Origin: Palsa-504 sp963753195
GTDB taxonomy: Bacteria > Actinomycetota > Actinomycetes > Streptosporangiales > Streptosporangiaceae
NCBI GenBank assembly: GCA_963753195.1
Contig: CAVWBH010000001.1
Location: forward strand, 372,001 to 436,000
Reading direction: 5' to 3'
Length of the DNA stretch: 64,000 nucleotides
This document shows, piece after piece, positions 44,997-53,107 of the stretch. Every line of letters begins with the position of its first letter. Positions within the stretch are counted from its first letter, which is position 1. Both the position numbers and the translations under genes were made by a program. Below the pieces are notes generated by a model that saw only the letters and a program-made list of their open reading frames with translations, was not told the DNA's origin and ran no database searches.

Positions 44997-45192
44997 CCAG
45001 CTGGCCAGGCGGCACGCACCACCGCGGCTGACGGTCTCGGCGGCACCCGACGCGGACACGCAGGCGAGCTCAGCGGCTTGGGCTCCGTCCACCGTCATTC
45101 TTCGCTAAGGTTCCGGAATCGGTCCATTACCGCCAGCCGGCGCCCGTAGCCGGGTGCCGGGAGCCAGTACGCTGCCTATCGCGGAGTTGCAT

Positions 45193-45903
45193 ATGTCGGG
45201 AATCACCGGAGACCAGTGCGTGCAGTCCGAGGTCCTGGAGGGCCTCGCCACCGCCGTGAACCACCGCCGGTGGTTCGTCGAGCTGGCCATCCCGTTCCTC
45301 GGCGAGGACCCGATTGAGATCGGCAGCGGCCTGGGCGACTACGCGCTGGAATGGGCCCCGCACTTCACCCGGTTCACCGCGACCGAAGCCGATCCCGGCC
45401 GCCTGGTGGCCCTCAAAGAACGGCTCAGCGGGCACGGCAAGGTGACGATCCGGGAGATGCTGCTGCCCACCGATGAGGTGAACACCTACTCCGGCGCGGT
45501 GTCCTACAACGTGCTCGAGCACATCGAGGACCACGTCGCGGCGCTGCGCAGCGTGGCCCGGCTGGTGCGGCCCGGCGGCCGGATCGTGCTGATCGTGCCC
45601 GCGTTCCCGTTCGCGATGAGCCCGGTGGACATCGCGACCGGGCACGTGCGCCGCTACACCAAGAAGAGCATGCGCCAGGCCCTGACCGACGCCGGGCTCG
45701 CCGTCGAGCAGCTGCGGTACGTCAACGCGCTCGGCCTGATCGGCTACTACCTGGCCACCAGCGTGTTCCGGCTGACACCCAAGGAAGGGCCGATGGTCAA
45801 GCTGTACGACCGGCTCGTCCTGCCCGCCACCCGCACCGCCGAACGGCTGGTCCGCCCCCCCTTCGGCCAGTCCGTATTCACCGTCGCACGCGTCCCGAAA
45901 TAA
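45193..45903 (+). CDS. SAM-dependent methyltransferase linked to glycosyl transfer
   Basis: A 236-residue class I methyltransferase. Motif I is degenerate: PIEIGSGLGDYALEWAPHF, then FTATEADPGRLVALKERL, SYNVLEHIEDHVAALRSVAR, LVRPGGRIVLIVPAFPFAMS, GHVRRYTKKSMRQAL. The last motif (GHVRRY) is typical of methyltransferases found next to glycosyltransferases and O-antigen-like genes. ATG 45193 is chosen over the longer frame at 45154. A membrane GT lies just upstream on the same strand, suggesting action on the same glycan or lipid (inference). Confidence 0.9.
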   Translation: MSGITGDQCVQSEVLEGLATAVNHRRWFVELAIPFLGEDPIEIGSGLGDYALEWAPHFTRFTATEADPGRLVALKERLSGHGKVTIREMLLPTDEVNTYSGAVSYNVLEHIEDHVAALRSVARLVRPGGRIVLIVPAFPFAMSPVDIATGHVRRYTKKSMRQALTDAGLAVEQLRYVNALGLIGYYLATSVFRLTPKEGPMVKLYDRLVLPATRTAERLVRPPFGQSVFTVARVPK

Positions 45904-45972
45904 ACTGACCGTTTCAGCTATCTCAACTTGATCGCGGCGTAAGCCCTGGGGCGCAGGGGACGTTCCGGGGCG

Positions 45973-46707
45973 CTAGCCGGCCAGCTCGAGGGTCAAGCCG
46001 AGCCGCCTGGCCGCCGCGGTCGCCCGTTCCCGGTCGCTGACGCTGAAGGCGCCCTCCGCGCGGGCAAAGCGGACGTGATGAAGCGCTCCGCCGCGGGGCA
46101 GGCCGTCCTCGCGGACCAGCCTGATCCTGCCGCCGCCGGGCCAGGTCAGCTCGGCGGCCTCATCGTCGGCCGTCTCGAGCTGGCCGTCCAGGACCTCCCG
46201 GAACAGCCGTATCGCGCCCGCCAGATCGCTGACGTGGTGCTCGATCAGCTCGAAGCGGGTGGGCGGACCGGGCTCCGGCAGCTCCCGCGGCGCAGGCCCG
46301 CGCGGCGAACCGGCCTCCTGGGCGATCTGGATGACGATGCCGTGGGCGCTGCGCGGATGCAGGAACGCCTCCTTATGGCCCGGGTCATCCAGGCTGACCC
46401 CGACGGGCTCGATGCCGAGCGCCCGGATCCGCGCCAGCGCGTCCTCGATGTCGTCGACGGCGAAGTTGAGGTGATGCGGCCCGGCGCCGTGAGCAGCCAG
46501 GAAGCGCTCCAGGAAGGCCCCATCGGGGCCGCCGGTCGGCGTCAGCAGCTCGACTTTCGGCCCCGCGGCGAAGCTCAGCTGGCCCCACCAGTAGCCGCGG
46601 GCATCGCCGCCGTACGCCCAGGTTCCGCCGAGCGCGCCGCCGAACAGGTCCCAGCCGTCGGTCAGCGTCTGCGTGCCGATGGCGAAGTGATCGAGGACGG
46701 TGATCAT
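45973..46707 (-). CDS. Two-domain VOC (glyoxalase-like) protein
   Basis: A 244-residue protein of two VOC modules. The first (1-130) has VLDHFAIGTQTL, AAHGAGPHHLNFAVDDIEDALARI and HPRSAHGIVIQIAQEA, resembling methylmalonyl-CoA epimerase-like proteins with putative ligands His7, His in PHHLNF and the late His/Glu. The second (~150-244) starts RFELIEHHVSDLAGAIRLFR, with ALHHVRFARAEG. No exact substrate can be named. Divergent from the DUF2332 gene, with a 90-bp gap. Confidence 0.85.
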   Translation of the reverse strand: MITVLDHFAIGTQTLTDGWDLFGGALGGTWAYGGDARGYWWGQLSFAAGPKVELLTPTGGPDGAFLERFLAAHGAGPHHLNFAVDDIEDALARIRALGIEPVGVSLDDPGHKEAFLHPRSAHGIVIQIAQEAGSPRGPAPRELPEPGPPTRFELIEHHVSDLAGAIRLFREVLDGQLETADDEAAELTWPGGGRIRLVREDGLPRGGALHHVRFARAEGAFSVSDRERATAAARRLGLTLELAG

Positions 46708-46797
46708 GGGGCCTCACTTAACTGCCGGGAGGGGCCTGGGGGGCCGGATGCCAGTGGATTACGCTACCGGCCCGGACCGTCAGGTAGCGTGCGGGGC

Positions 46798-47778
46798 ATG
46801 GCCATGGGCGGTCTGGACCCGGGGCGCAGCGCCGCGGAGAATTACCGGGCCTTCAGCCGCGAAGCCCGCGGCCGCTCCCCGGCCTACGAGTCGCTGGCCG
46901 CGTCGGTCGCCGACGACGATCTGATCCTGGGTTTCCTCGCCGCGCTGCCGCCGTCCAAGCGCCAGCCCAATCTGCTCTTCGCCGCGGCCAGGTACCTGCT
47001 GGACGCCCCGCCTGGCCTCGCCGCGCTGCGGGCCCTGATCCGGCAGCACGAGGCCGAGCTGGCCGAGGTGATGCTGACCCGGCGCACCCAGACCAACGAG
47101 CCTGCCCGCTGCGCCACGCTGCTGCCCGCCCTCGCCGGGCTGCCTGCCCCGCTGGCGCTGATCGAGGTCGGTGCCAGCGCCGGGCTCACCCTGCTGTTCG
47201 ACCGCTACTCCTACGACTACGGCGGCCATTTGATCGCCGGCCGCGACCCGGACGCGCCGACGCTGCACTGCGCCGTGCGCGGTCCCGCGCCGCTGCCCGC
47301 CCGGCTGCCCGCGATCGCCTGGCGGGCCGGGCTCGACCTCAGTCCACTGGACGTGACCCGCGACGACGATGTCCGCTGGCTGTCCTGCCTGGTCTGGCCC
47401 GGGGAAAGCGACCGCCAGGCCCGGCTCGCCGCCGCGGTCGCGTCCGCTCGCCGCGATCCGCCGCCCGTATACCGCGGCGACCTGCGCACCGACCTGCCCG
47501 CGGTGGCCGCCCGGGCGCCGGCCGACGCCACCCTCGTCATTTACCATTCCGCGGTACTGGCCTATGTCGCGCCCGCGGACCGGGAGCGGTTTGCCCGCGA
47601 CGTCCGGAGCCTGCGCGCCGTGTGGCTGTCCAACGAGGCCCCCGGCGTGGTGCCTGGCCTGCCGCTCACCGGCGCCCGGGAGGGGACGTTCGTGCTCGGC
47701 CGCGACGGGCGGACACCGCTGGCCCTCGCCGACGGTCATGGGGCGTGGCTTCGCTGGCTGCATAACCCGGGCACCTAG
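46798..47778 (+). CDS. DUF2332 family protein
   Basis: A 326-residue actinobacterial DUF2332 protein: YRAFSREARGRSPAYESLAA, FLAALPPSKRQPNLLFAAARY, RRTQTNEPARCATLLPALA, LIEVGASAGLTLLFDRYSYDYGG, VTRDDDVRWLSCLVWPG, and LVIYHSAVLAYV. LIEVGASAGL resembles a SAM-binding loop, so the family may be methyltransferase-like, but this is unproven. ATG 46798 is used; ATG 46804 follows two codons later. An open frame extending far upstream is antisense to the VOC gene. Confidence 0.9.
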   Translation: MAMGGLDPGRSAAENYRAFSREARGRSPAYESLAASVADDDLILGFLAALPPSKRQPNLLFAAARYLLDAPPGLAALRALIRQHEAELAEVMLTRRTQTNEPARCATLLPALAGLPAPLALIEVGASAGLTLLFDRYSYDYGGHLIAGRDPDAPTLHCAVRGPAPLPARLPAIAWRAGLDLSPLDVTRDDDVRWLSCLVWPGESDRQARLAAAVASARRDPPPVYRGDLRTDLPAVAARAPADATLVIYHSAVLAYVAPADRERFARDVRSLRAVWLSNEAPGVVPGLPLTGAREGTFVLGRDGRTPLALADGHGAWLRWLHNPGT

Positions 47779-47853
47779 CCTGCCCAGCAGATGCCGCCGC
47801 TCGCTGCCTTCCCGGCCCCTCGGCGGCCCTCGCCGCCGGCTGAAGTGGTCCTC

Positions 47854-48204
47854 TCAGTCGGCGATGCTCTCGATCATCTGGATGAGCTCGGCGCGTCCGT
47901 AGCCCTGCTTGCGGGCGTACCGGAGGAGTTCACGAGCGCGGGCCAGTACCGTGCCCTGCCCGGCGGAGCCGGCCACCGTGACGCCGCGGCCGCGCCGGAA
48001 CTCCAGCAGTCCCTCGTCTCGCAGCAGCCGCAGCGCGCGCAGCACGGTGTTGGTGTTCACCTGCAGCACCGCGGCCAGGTCGCGGGCGGGCGGGAGCCGT
48101 TCGCCAGGCCCGATCTCGCCGTCGCCGATGGCGCGACGGATCTCGGCGCAGACCTGGTCGTAAAGCGGCAGAGGGTCGCGCCGGTCTAGTTTGACATCCA
48201 GCAT
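47854..48204 (-). CDS. GntR-family regulator, YtrA-like
   Basis: A 116-residue one-domain regulator. The winged helix fills residues 8-75: DPLPLYDQVCAEIRRAIGDG EIGPGERLPPARDLAAVLQV, NTNTVLRALRLLRDEGLLEF RRGRGVTVA. The short tail (77-116) is the YtrA-type helical dimerisation segment, with no ligand-binding domain. The ATG (48204) lies inside a perfect palindrome that also contains the start of the divergent membrane-protein gene, so there is no room for a ribosome site: the message is probably leaderless and autoregulated. Confidence 0.92.
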   Translation of the reverse strand: MLDVKLDRRDPLPLYDQVCAEIRRAIGDGEIGPGERLPPARDLAAVLQVNTNTVLRALRLLRDEGLLEFRRGRGVTVAGSAGQGTVLARARELLRYARKQGYGRAELIQMIESIAD

Positions 48205-48228
48205 GGTGCTACTAATACTAGCACCATG
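48202..48228. promoter_or_regulatory. Perfect palindrome containing both divergent start codons
   Basis: CATGGTGCTA (48202-48211) and TAGCACCATG (48219-48228) are exact inverted copies around CTAATAC. The first three bases are the GntR start on the minus strand and the last three the start of the plus-strand gene. The inner TACTAATACTAG holds -10-like TA-rich sequence for both directions. The shape, an inverted TGCTA/TAGCA pair around an A+T-rich centre, fits a YtrA-type GntR operator. Confidence 0.75.
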
Positions 48229-48792
48229 GGCGTTATCGCGTCACCGCAATCCACGCGCGCTCAGCCCGATGCCCAGGCCCTCATCGCCGAGGCCCGCGCG
48301 CACGCGCGCCGCCGGCGGCTGAAGGTCGCCGCGGTGCTGGTCGCCGCGGCGATCCTGGCCGCGGCCGGGGTGCTGATCAGCCGCGCGGTCACCAGCTCCC
48401 ATGCTGCGGCACGGTCGGATCAGCGCCCGGCTGGGCCCGCGGCGGCCACCGGAATCGTCACCGGGCACCTGGCCGCCTGCTTCGGCATCGCGCCGACGAC
48501 GAAGCCAGGCCCCGTTACCCCAGGCACGGTCGTCGCCCTGCGGGGCAGGATCACCTGGAAGCCGGACGGGCCGGGCGCGTGGCACGTCGTGTTCCCGAAC
48601 GGCCCCGCCGTGGCCACCGAGCACATCAGCGACAACTACGATCAGACGTTCCGCTTCGCGCTGCCGCCGGGACACTATGTGCTCGCGGGCCGGTACGGCC
48701 CGCCGGCGGGGTCCGAGTACGCCACGTTCCGCGATATAGCGATCACCGCCGGCGCGACAATCCGGGCGGACCTGCCAGACATGTGTCGGTAG
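48226..48792 (+). CDS. Membrane-anchored exported protein of unknown function
   Basis: A 188-residue protein. A basic cytoplasmic N-terminus (to RRRRLK, residue ~33) leads into one TM helix (KVAAVLVAAAILAAAGVLIS), and an extracytoplasmic domain of ~130 residues follows (GHLAACFGI, GTVVALRGRITWKP, FRFALPPGHYVLAGRYG, ending RADLPDMCR). It has two Cys that could pair. The beta-rich PPGHYVLAGRYG segment recalls carboxypeptidase-regulatory-like folds. The ATG is part of the divergent palindrome, so the message is probably leaderless and controlled by the adjacent GntR protein. Not recognised as a named family. Confidence 0.75.
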   Translation: MGVIASPQSTRAQPDAQALIAEARAHARRRRLKVAAVLVAAAILAAAGVLISRAVTSSHAAARSDQRPAGPAAATGIVTGHLAACFGIAPTTKPGPVTPGTVVALRGRITWKPDGPGAWHVVFPNGPAVATEHISDNYDQTFRFALPPGHYVLAGRYGPPAGSEYATFRDIAITAGATIRADLPDMCR

Positions 48793-48798
48793 CCGCAG

Positions 48799-49227
48799 TC
48801 ACGCCGCACAGTCCCCGGTCACGCCGCGGTCCGCGGTCAGCACCGCAGCCGCCCCGGCCAGGGCTGCTCCGCCGGCTGACGCGGCGACCAGCCACCGGGT
48901 GACCCGCGGAAGTTCCCGCCACGCCAGCAGGCTGGCCACCACGTCCAGCGCGTCGGACAGCGCCCCGGCGGCGACCCAGGTGCGGGCCGGCCCGGCATCG
49001 GCCGCCGGGCCCTGCAGGGCGGCCAGCGCGCCGAGCCCCAGGGCGAGGTCACGGGCCCCGAGCGCGCGGCCGAACACCCGGGCCGCCACGTCATCGGCCG
49101 CCCCGCCCACCCATGGGCGGGCTGGGAGCGACGGCCGGACCAGGGCGGTCACGCCGAGCGCCACCCGTCCGGCTGCGATCACCATGGCACCGCGACGCAC
49201 CAGCGCGGCGATAGGAGTTGATGTCAC
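48799..49227 (-). CDS. Small membrane protein, DUF4267-like
   Basis: A 142-residue protein with about four hydrophobic stretches (VMIAAGRVALGVTALV region; GARDLALGLGALAAL; VAAGALSDALDVVASLLAW; WLVAASAGGAALAGAAAVL). The pattern ARxFGxRDLALGLG followed by GALSDxxD is typical of DUF4267-type membrane proteins. The GTG at 49227 has GGGGGAG five bases upstream and is preferred to the ATG at 49257. Convergent with the exported protein gene (6 bp apart). Function unknown. Confidence 0.75.
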   Translation of the reverse strand: MTSTPIAALVRRGAMVIAAGRVALGVTALVRPSLPARPWVGGAADDVAARVFGRALGARDLALGLGALAALQGPAADAGPARTWVAAGALSDALDVVASLLAWRELPRVTRWLVAASAGGAALAGAAAVLTADRGVTGDCAA

Positions 49228-49532
49228 CTGCGCTCCCCCTTTCAAGACGCGGGTCATCTCAGTATCCCGTGCCCGGCGCGATTCATGGCCATCCCCCTGG
49301 TCGCCGCTATCGGGTTAGGGCGCGTGGCACACAGGCCCTGATAGAGGGGACCACGGCAACTGTGCCCGCCGCCTGACCATCGAAGCCGCGATCAACCTGT
49401 GATCGCCCGCGGCCGGTGGGTTTACAGCTTCCCTACACCGCTGGTGAGGGTCAAGGGCGTTCGGAGCGATTCCTTTTCCGCTCTCGCCGGGTCTTCCTGA
49501 ATAGAGGTAGGTCCCTGATGGGAGGATTGCAC
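49228..49532. other. Intergenic with a small hairpin repeat
   Basis: This gap holds one copy of the GTGGCACAC/GAGGGG repeat (49321-49349) and next to it a 32-bp sequence (49357-49388) that recurs at 51400-51432. No gene was recognised. Confidence 0.5.
49321..49349 (+). repeat. Copy A of a short hairpin repeat family
   Basis: CGCGTGGCACAC is followed by GGCCC, TGAT and AGAGGGG. The same order recurs in copies at 51278-51307, 51309-51335, 51353-51381 and 51568-51589. The C-run and G-run can pair into a small stem. Confidence 0.6.
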
Positions 49533-50089
49533 GTGAGTGAATGTCCGCTGAACCAGGCTCTCCAGAGCACCCTGGCCGTCTTGACGAAGGTCCGGTCTGA
49601 CGACCTGTCCGCGCCGACGCCCTGTGTGTCGTGGGATGTCCGCGCGTTGATCAGCCATTTCGTCGGCACCGCACGCTGGTGGGCCGCCGCTATCGCCGGC
49701 CAGGACGCGGCCGCCGACGCTGAGTACGCGGCCGGGGATTTCGTTGCCGCATATGAGGAGAGCATCCGGATAGCCGTCGCAGCATTCGCTGCCGAGGGCG
49801 CGCTGGACAAGAGGGTCCGGCTGCCATTCGGTGAGTTCCGGGGGTTGTCTTGCGGGACCTGGCGGCAATGGAGCAGTTCACCCATGGCTGGGACCTGGCA
49901 CGTGCCATCGGGTACTGTGCCGACCTGGATCCGGAACTCGCTGCCGGGCTGCTCAGCCAGGCCAGGCTCGCGATCACTGATTCGTACCGCGGTCCGGATG
50001 GCGAGGCTCTGTTCGGGCCTGCTGTCGAGGCTCCGGCCGACGCGGGACCGGCTGATCAGCTTGCTGCCTTTCTGGGGAGGCGTGTGTGA
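49533..50089 (+). pseudogene. TIGR03086-family metal-binding protein, frameshifted
   Basis: From GTG 49533 (GGGAGG upstream) the protein reads VSECPLNQALQSTLAVLTKV RSDDLSAPTPCVSWDVRALI SHFVGTARWWAAA, the N-terminal DinB-like part of the TIGR03086 family, up to VRLPFGEFRG near 49845. The frame then slips by one base and the family sequence continues as LRDLAAMEQFTHGWDLARAIG YCADLDPELAAGLL to the stop at 50089. The two pieces abut with no loss, so only one base is missing; the frame could be intact in the living cell. The sigma factor starts three bases after the stop, a pairing common in actinobacteria. Confidence 0.8.
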
Positions 50090-50092
50090 TCT

Positions 50093-51059
50093 GTGCCTGA
50101 CAGCGAGACATTCGTCCAGGGCACCGAACCGTTCCGGCGTGAGCTGCTCGCGCTCTGCTATCGCATGCTCGGCTCGGTCCCTGACGCCGAAGACCTGGTC
50201 CAGGAGACCTACCTGCGTGCCTGGCGCGCTTATGGCGGGTTCGAGGGCCGGTCGTCGGTGCGCACCTGGCTCTATCAGATCGCCACAAATGCCTGCCTGA
50301 CCGCGCTGGCCAAGCAGAGACGGCGAATGCTCCCATCCGGGATCTACGATTCCGAATCGGACCCTGGGGCGGTCCCGGAGGAGGCAGGTCCGGAGGCCGT
50401 CTGGCTGGAACCGATTCCGGACGCGCTGGTGGCCCCGGACTCCGCTGATCCGGCCGTCATCGTCGCGACACGCGAAGGGCTGCGGCTGGCGCTCATCGCT
50501 AGCCTGCAGTACCTGCCGCCCAGGCAGCGCGCGGTGCTGGTCCTGCGCGATGTGCTGGAGTTTCCCGCCGCCGAAGTCGCGGTCATGCTCGGCACCACGA
50601 CGGCGGCGGTCAAGAGCGCCCTGCAGCGCCCGCGCCCGGCTGGAGGAGCTGGCCCCGGCCGCCGACCGGATCACCGAGCCAGCCGCGCCGCAAGCCAGGG
50701 CTCTCCTCGACCAGTACATCGCGGCGTTCGAGAACGCCGACGCTGCTGCCCTGGAACGGCTGCTGGTGCACGACGCCACCTTGGAGGCGACGCCGTTGCG
50801 GACCTGGTTCTCCGGCCACAAGACCTGCGTGTCCTTCTTGCGCAACTACATCCTGGGATCACCCGGTGACTGGCGCATGCTGGCCACCAGCGCCAACGGG
50901 CAGCCCGCCGCGGCGGCCTGCACGCGCGACCAGCATGGGGACTACCAGCCGTACGGAATCGTCGTGCTCACCGTCACCAGCGCAGGTATACACCGGGTTT
51001 CATCCTTCGGCGACCCCGGACTGGTCACCATGTTCGGGTTCCGGCCAGACCTTTCCTAG
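50093..51059 (+). pseudogene. ECF sigma factor with SnoaL-like C-terminus, frameshifted
   Basis: The GTG start leads into sigma region 2 (FRRELLALCYRMLGSVPDAE DLVQETYLRAWRAYGGFEGR, SSVRTWLYQIATNACL) and region 4 (LRLALIASLQYLPPRQRAVL VLRDVLEFPAAEVAVMLGTT TAAVKSALQR). At about 50625-50640, in a GCGCCCGCGCCC run, two bases are missing relative to QRARARLEEL; the other frame carries LEELAPAADRITEP and a SnoaL-like domain (ARALLDQYIAAFENADAAALER LLVHDATLEATP ... GLVTMFGFRPDLS). Such SigG/ECF41-like factors use the C-terminal domain to control activity. Disruption cuts off the SnoaL part only. Confidence 0.85.
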
Positions 51060-51277
51060 CTCGGACGAGGGACACCGAACCGGCTCCTCCTGGTACCCGA
51101 GCCCTAGCGGATCACCTGCGTCCTTGTGGGCACAGAAATGCCGATTCCGATGCCCGGCTGACCGGTACATTCGTCGCCTTCCCGCCTGCTACGCGGCCAG
51201 GAGCGGTCTTTCAGTCGGTCAAGTCAGAGGCGGATCGCCCCTTCGAGCACTCATCTGAGGCCAGCCGTCTAGTGGGG

Positions 51278-51381
51278 CTCGTGGCACACCAGCCCCACAA
51301 GACGGGGTCAGGGGCACACGCACCCCATCCGAGGGCACCCACCCAGCGAGGCCCGCAGCACACAAGTCCCCGTAAGAGGGG
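51278..51381 (+). repeat. Three tandem-like copies of the hairpin repeat family
   Basis: Copies at 51278-51307, 51309-51335 and 51353-51381 each show GGCACAC (or GCACAC), a C-run (CCCC), a four-to-seven-base loop and a G-run (GGGG or GAGGG). Spacing is 31-44 bp. They match copy A at 49321. Confidence 0.6.
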
Positions 51382-51567
51382 AGCACCCATCCTCCCTGCC
51401 AACTCTGGCCGCCCGCCTGACCACCGAAGCCGTGGCCGCGGACTGCGATCTACCAGGGGACGGGCCCGGCAAGGCAAGATCCACGATAACGAGCACCCGG
51501 GCTTTCTCTGGTTCCGGAGGCGGGCCTGGGGCCCGCATGCCCTTGCGGCAGGCCCGGACGTTCGGGG

Positions 51568-51589
51568 CGCGTGGCACCCGATAGAGGGG
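51568..51589 (+). repeat. Shortened copy of the hairpin repeat family
   Basis: CGCGTGGCAC followed by CCGATAGAGGGGG, matching copy A with seven bases deleted in the middle. Confidence 0.55.
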
Positions 51590-51732
51590 GGGTCTGGCCG
51601 GGCAAGTCGTTCATCCGGGTGGCTGCCGCGCTCCCGTGTGGCTGCCGCGCTCCTGGGGGCCTGCGGACCGATGAGTCTTGGCTGCGCGAGCGGTCTACTC
51701 AGCATCGTGTAAGCGAACCGGAGGTGTTGAGC

Positions 51733-52269
51733 GTGCGCAAGGTCGTGGTGTACGAACTGTTGTCTCTCGACGGCGTCGCTGAGGATCCCGAGTCCTTCTT
51801 CACCGAATGGGACGACGTGATGGAGGCCAACCTCGCTTCTGTCATCGCTGCGCAGGACGCGGTCATCCTCGGTCATCGCAGCTACGGCCAGTGGGCTGAG
51901 TTCTGGCCGGGCAGCGATATCCAGCCCTTCGCGACGTTCATCAACGAGGTCCCGAAGTTCGTCGCGGCATCTGCACCGCTCCAGCAGGAGTGGGCCAATG
52001 CGACTGTGGTCGACGGCGGGCTGGTCGAATTCGTCCGTGACCTGAAAGCCCGGCCTGGAGGCGACATCGGAGTCCACGCCAGTATCTCGGTAGCCCAGGC
52101 TCTGCTTGCCGCGGACACCGTCGACGAGCTCCGGCTCGTGATCGCACCGAGGATCGCTGGCAGCGGACGAAGGCTGCTTTACGGGTTGCCGTCGATTCAG
52201 CTCGAATCGATCCGAAGCTCCACCTCACCGAATGGCTATCTGCTTGTCGACTACCGCGTCATCCGGTAG
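51733..52269 (+). CDS. Dihydrofolate reductase-like (RibD C-terminal) protein
   Basis: A 178-residue member of the actinobacterial dihydrofolate-reductase family (RibD_C fold). It opens with RKVVVYELLSLDGVAEDPES, followed by VILGHRSYGQWAEFWP, FINEVPKFVAAS, HASISVAQALLAADTVDELR LVIAPRIAGSG and LESIRSSTSPNGYLLVDY. The family is widespread and probably NADPH-binding, but substrates are unknown. GTG 51733 has GGAGG eight bases upstream; longer frames to 51571 are repeat-derived. Confidence 0.9.
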   Translation: MRKVVVYELLSLDGVAEDPESFFTEWDDVMEANLASVIAAQDAVILGHRSYGQWAEFWPGSDIQPFATFINEVPKFVAASAPLQQEWANATVVDGGLVEFVRDLKARPGGDIGVHASISVAQALLAADTVDELRLVIAPRIAGSGRRLLYGLPSIQLESIRSSTSPNGYLLVDYRVIR

Positions 52270-52640
52270 CTGCCGTTGCTCGCGACGACAACCGGCCGGA
52301 GAACCTCGAGCTGTGAGCGCGTCCCGCGCAGCGCAGATCGTCCTGCTATGTTCTCGGGCAGGATCATCGGTAAGCACGGCGGATAAGCCACGCGATCTGG
52401 CCCGCTCCGTCGTTGTCGCAGGTGCCAAGGCCCCGGGGAGCGGCAGCCGGGTCAAGGATCGGCATAGCCGACCCCAAGGCGGCCGCCATGCGGCTCTAAC
52501 GCGGCAGCCGCGAGCGGGACACTCAAAAGCGACATCGACCGTCGGCCCGGCCCGGCGCTCGCAAGCGCCGGGCCACCTGACGGCCCCGTGCGGACCCAGG
52601 CGCGCTGGAACATCGCCAGGGCGGGCGTTGTTGACGGGGA
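52270..52640. other. Intergenic, nothing recognised
   Basis: A 371-bp gap. One open frame crosses it (52232-52756) but its product is Arg/Ala/Pro-rich with no family likeness, and it overlaps two real genes. No RNA gene or repeat was recognised. Confidence 0.4.
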
Positions 52641-53066
52641 ATGGTCGAGGACGGGTTTGCCGAGTTGCTTGGCGCGCAGCACCGGGGCGTGCTGGTCACC
52701 CTCAGGAAGGACGGGTGGCCCCAGCTGTCCAACGTGACCTACGGGTGGGACACTGATACGCAGACCATCCGGATCTCTACCACCGACGACCGGGCCAAGA
52801 CCGCCAACCTGCGCCGTGACCCGCGGGCCAGTTTCCACGTCACCACCGGCGACTTCTGGTCCTACGTTGTGGTCGACGGCCACGCCGAACTGTCTGCGGT
52901 AGCCCGCAACCCGCACGACGCCGCGGTCGAGGAGCTGGCCGAGCTGTACCGCTTCGTGCAGGGAGAGCACCCCGACTGGGACGACTTCCGGGCCGCCATG
53001 GTCCGTGATCGTCGCCTCGTGGTCAGGATCCGGGCCGAGCGCGCCTACGGGATGGTCCGGCGGTGA
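52641..53066 (+). CDS. PPOX-class F420/FMN-binding oxidoreductase
   Basis: A 141-residue split-barrel protein of the pyridoxamine-phosphate-oxidase-like class, close to Rv1155-type F420-dependent proteins: FAELLGAQHRGVLVTLRKDG WPQLSNVTYGWD, IRISTTDDRAKTANLRRDPR ASFHVTTGDFWSYVVVDGHA, and LAELYRFVQGEHPDWDDFR. The TTDDRAKTANL motif lies on the cofactor phosphate site. Likely a dimeric F420H2-dependent reductase. The ATG is weakly marked. moaA begins 42 bp downstream, so they may share a transcript. Confidence 0.92.
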   Translation: MVEDGFAELLGAQHRGVLVTLRKDGWPQLSNVTYGWDTDTQTIRISTTDDRAKTANLRRDPRASFHVTTGDFWSYVVVDGHAELSAVARNPHDAAVEELAELYRFVQGEHPDWDDFRAAMVRDRRLVVRIRAERAYGMVRR

Positions 53067-53107
53067 CGGTCCATCCTGGGCCAAAACGGGAGAATAGGCT
53101 AGGAAAC

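Larger units (their letters stand above)
51060..51732. other. Long intergenic region rich in small hairpin repeats
   Basis: No gene is recognised in this 673-bp stretch. It holds three closely spaced repeat copies (51278-51381), a 33-bp sequence related to 49357-49388 (51400-51432), a further copy at 51568-51589, and a two-copy tandem GTGGCTGCCGCGCTCC around 51620-51655. Open frames on both strands here are repeat-derived. Confidence 0.55.

Noticed and set aside
51211..52077. Long minus-strand open frame
   Set aside because: Antisense to the DHFR-like gene and to the hairpin repeats; no protein family likeness.
52232..52756. Open frame covering the 371-bp gap
   Set aside because: Arg/Pro/Ala-rich, overlaps two real genes, no ribosome site or similarity.
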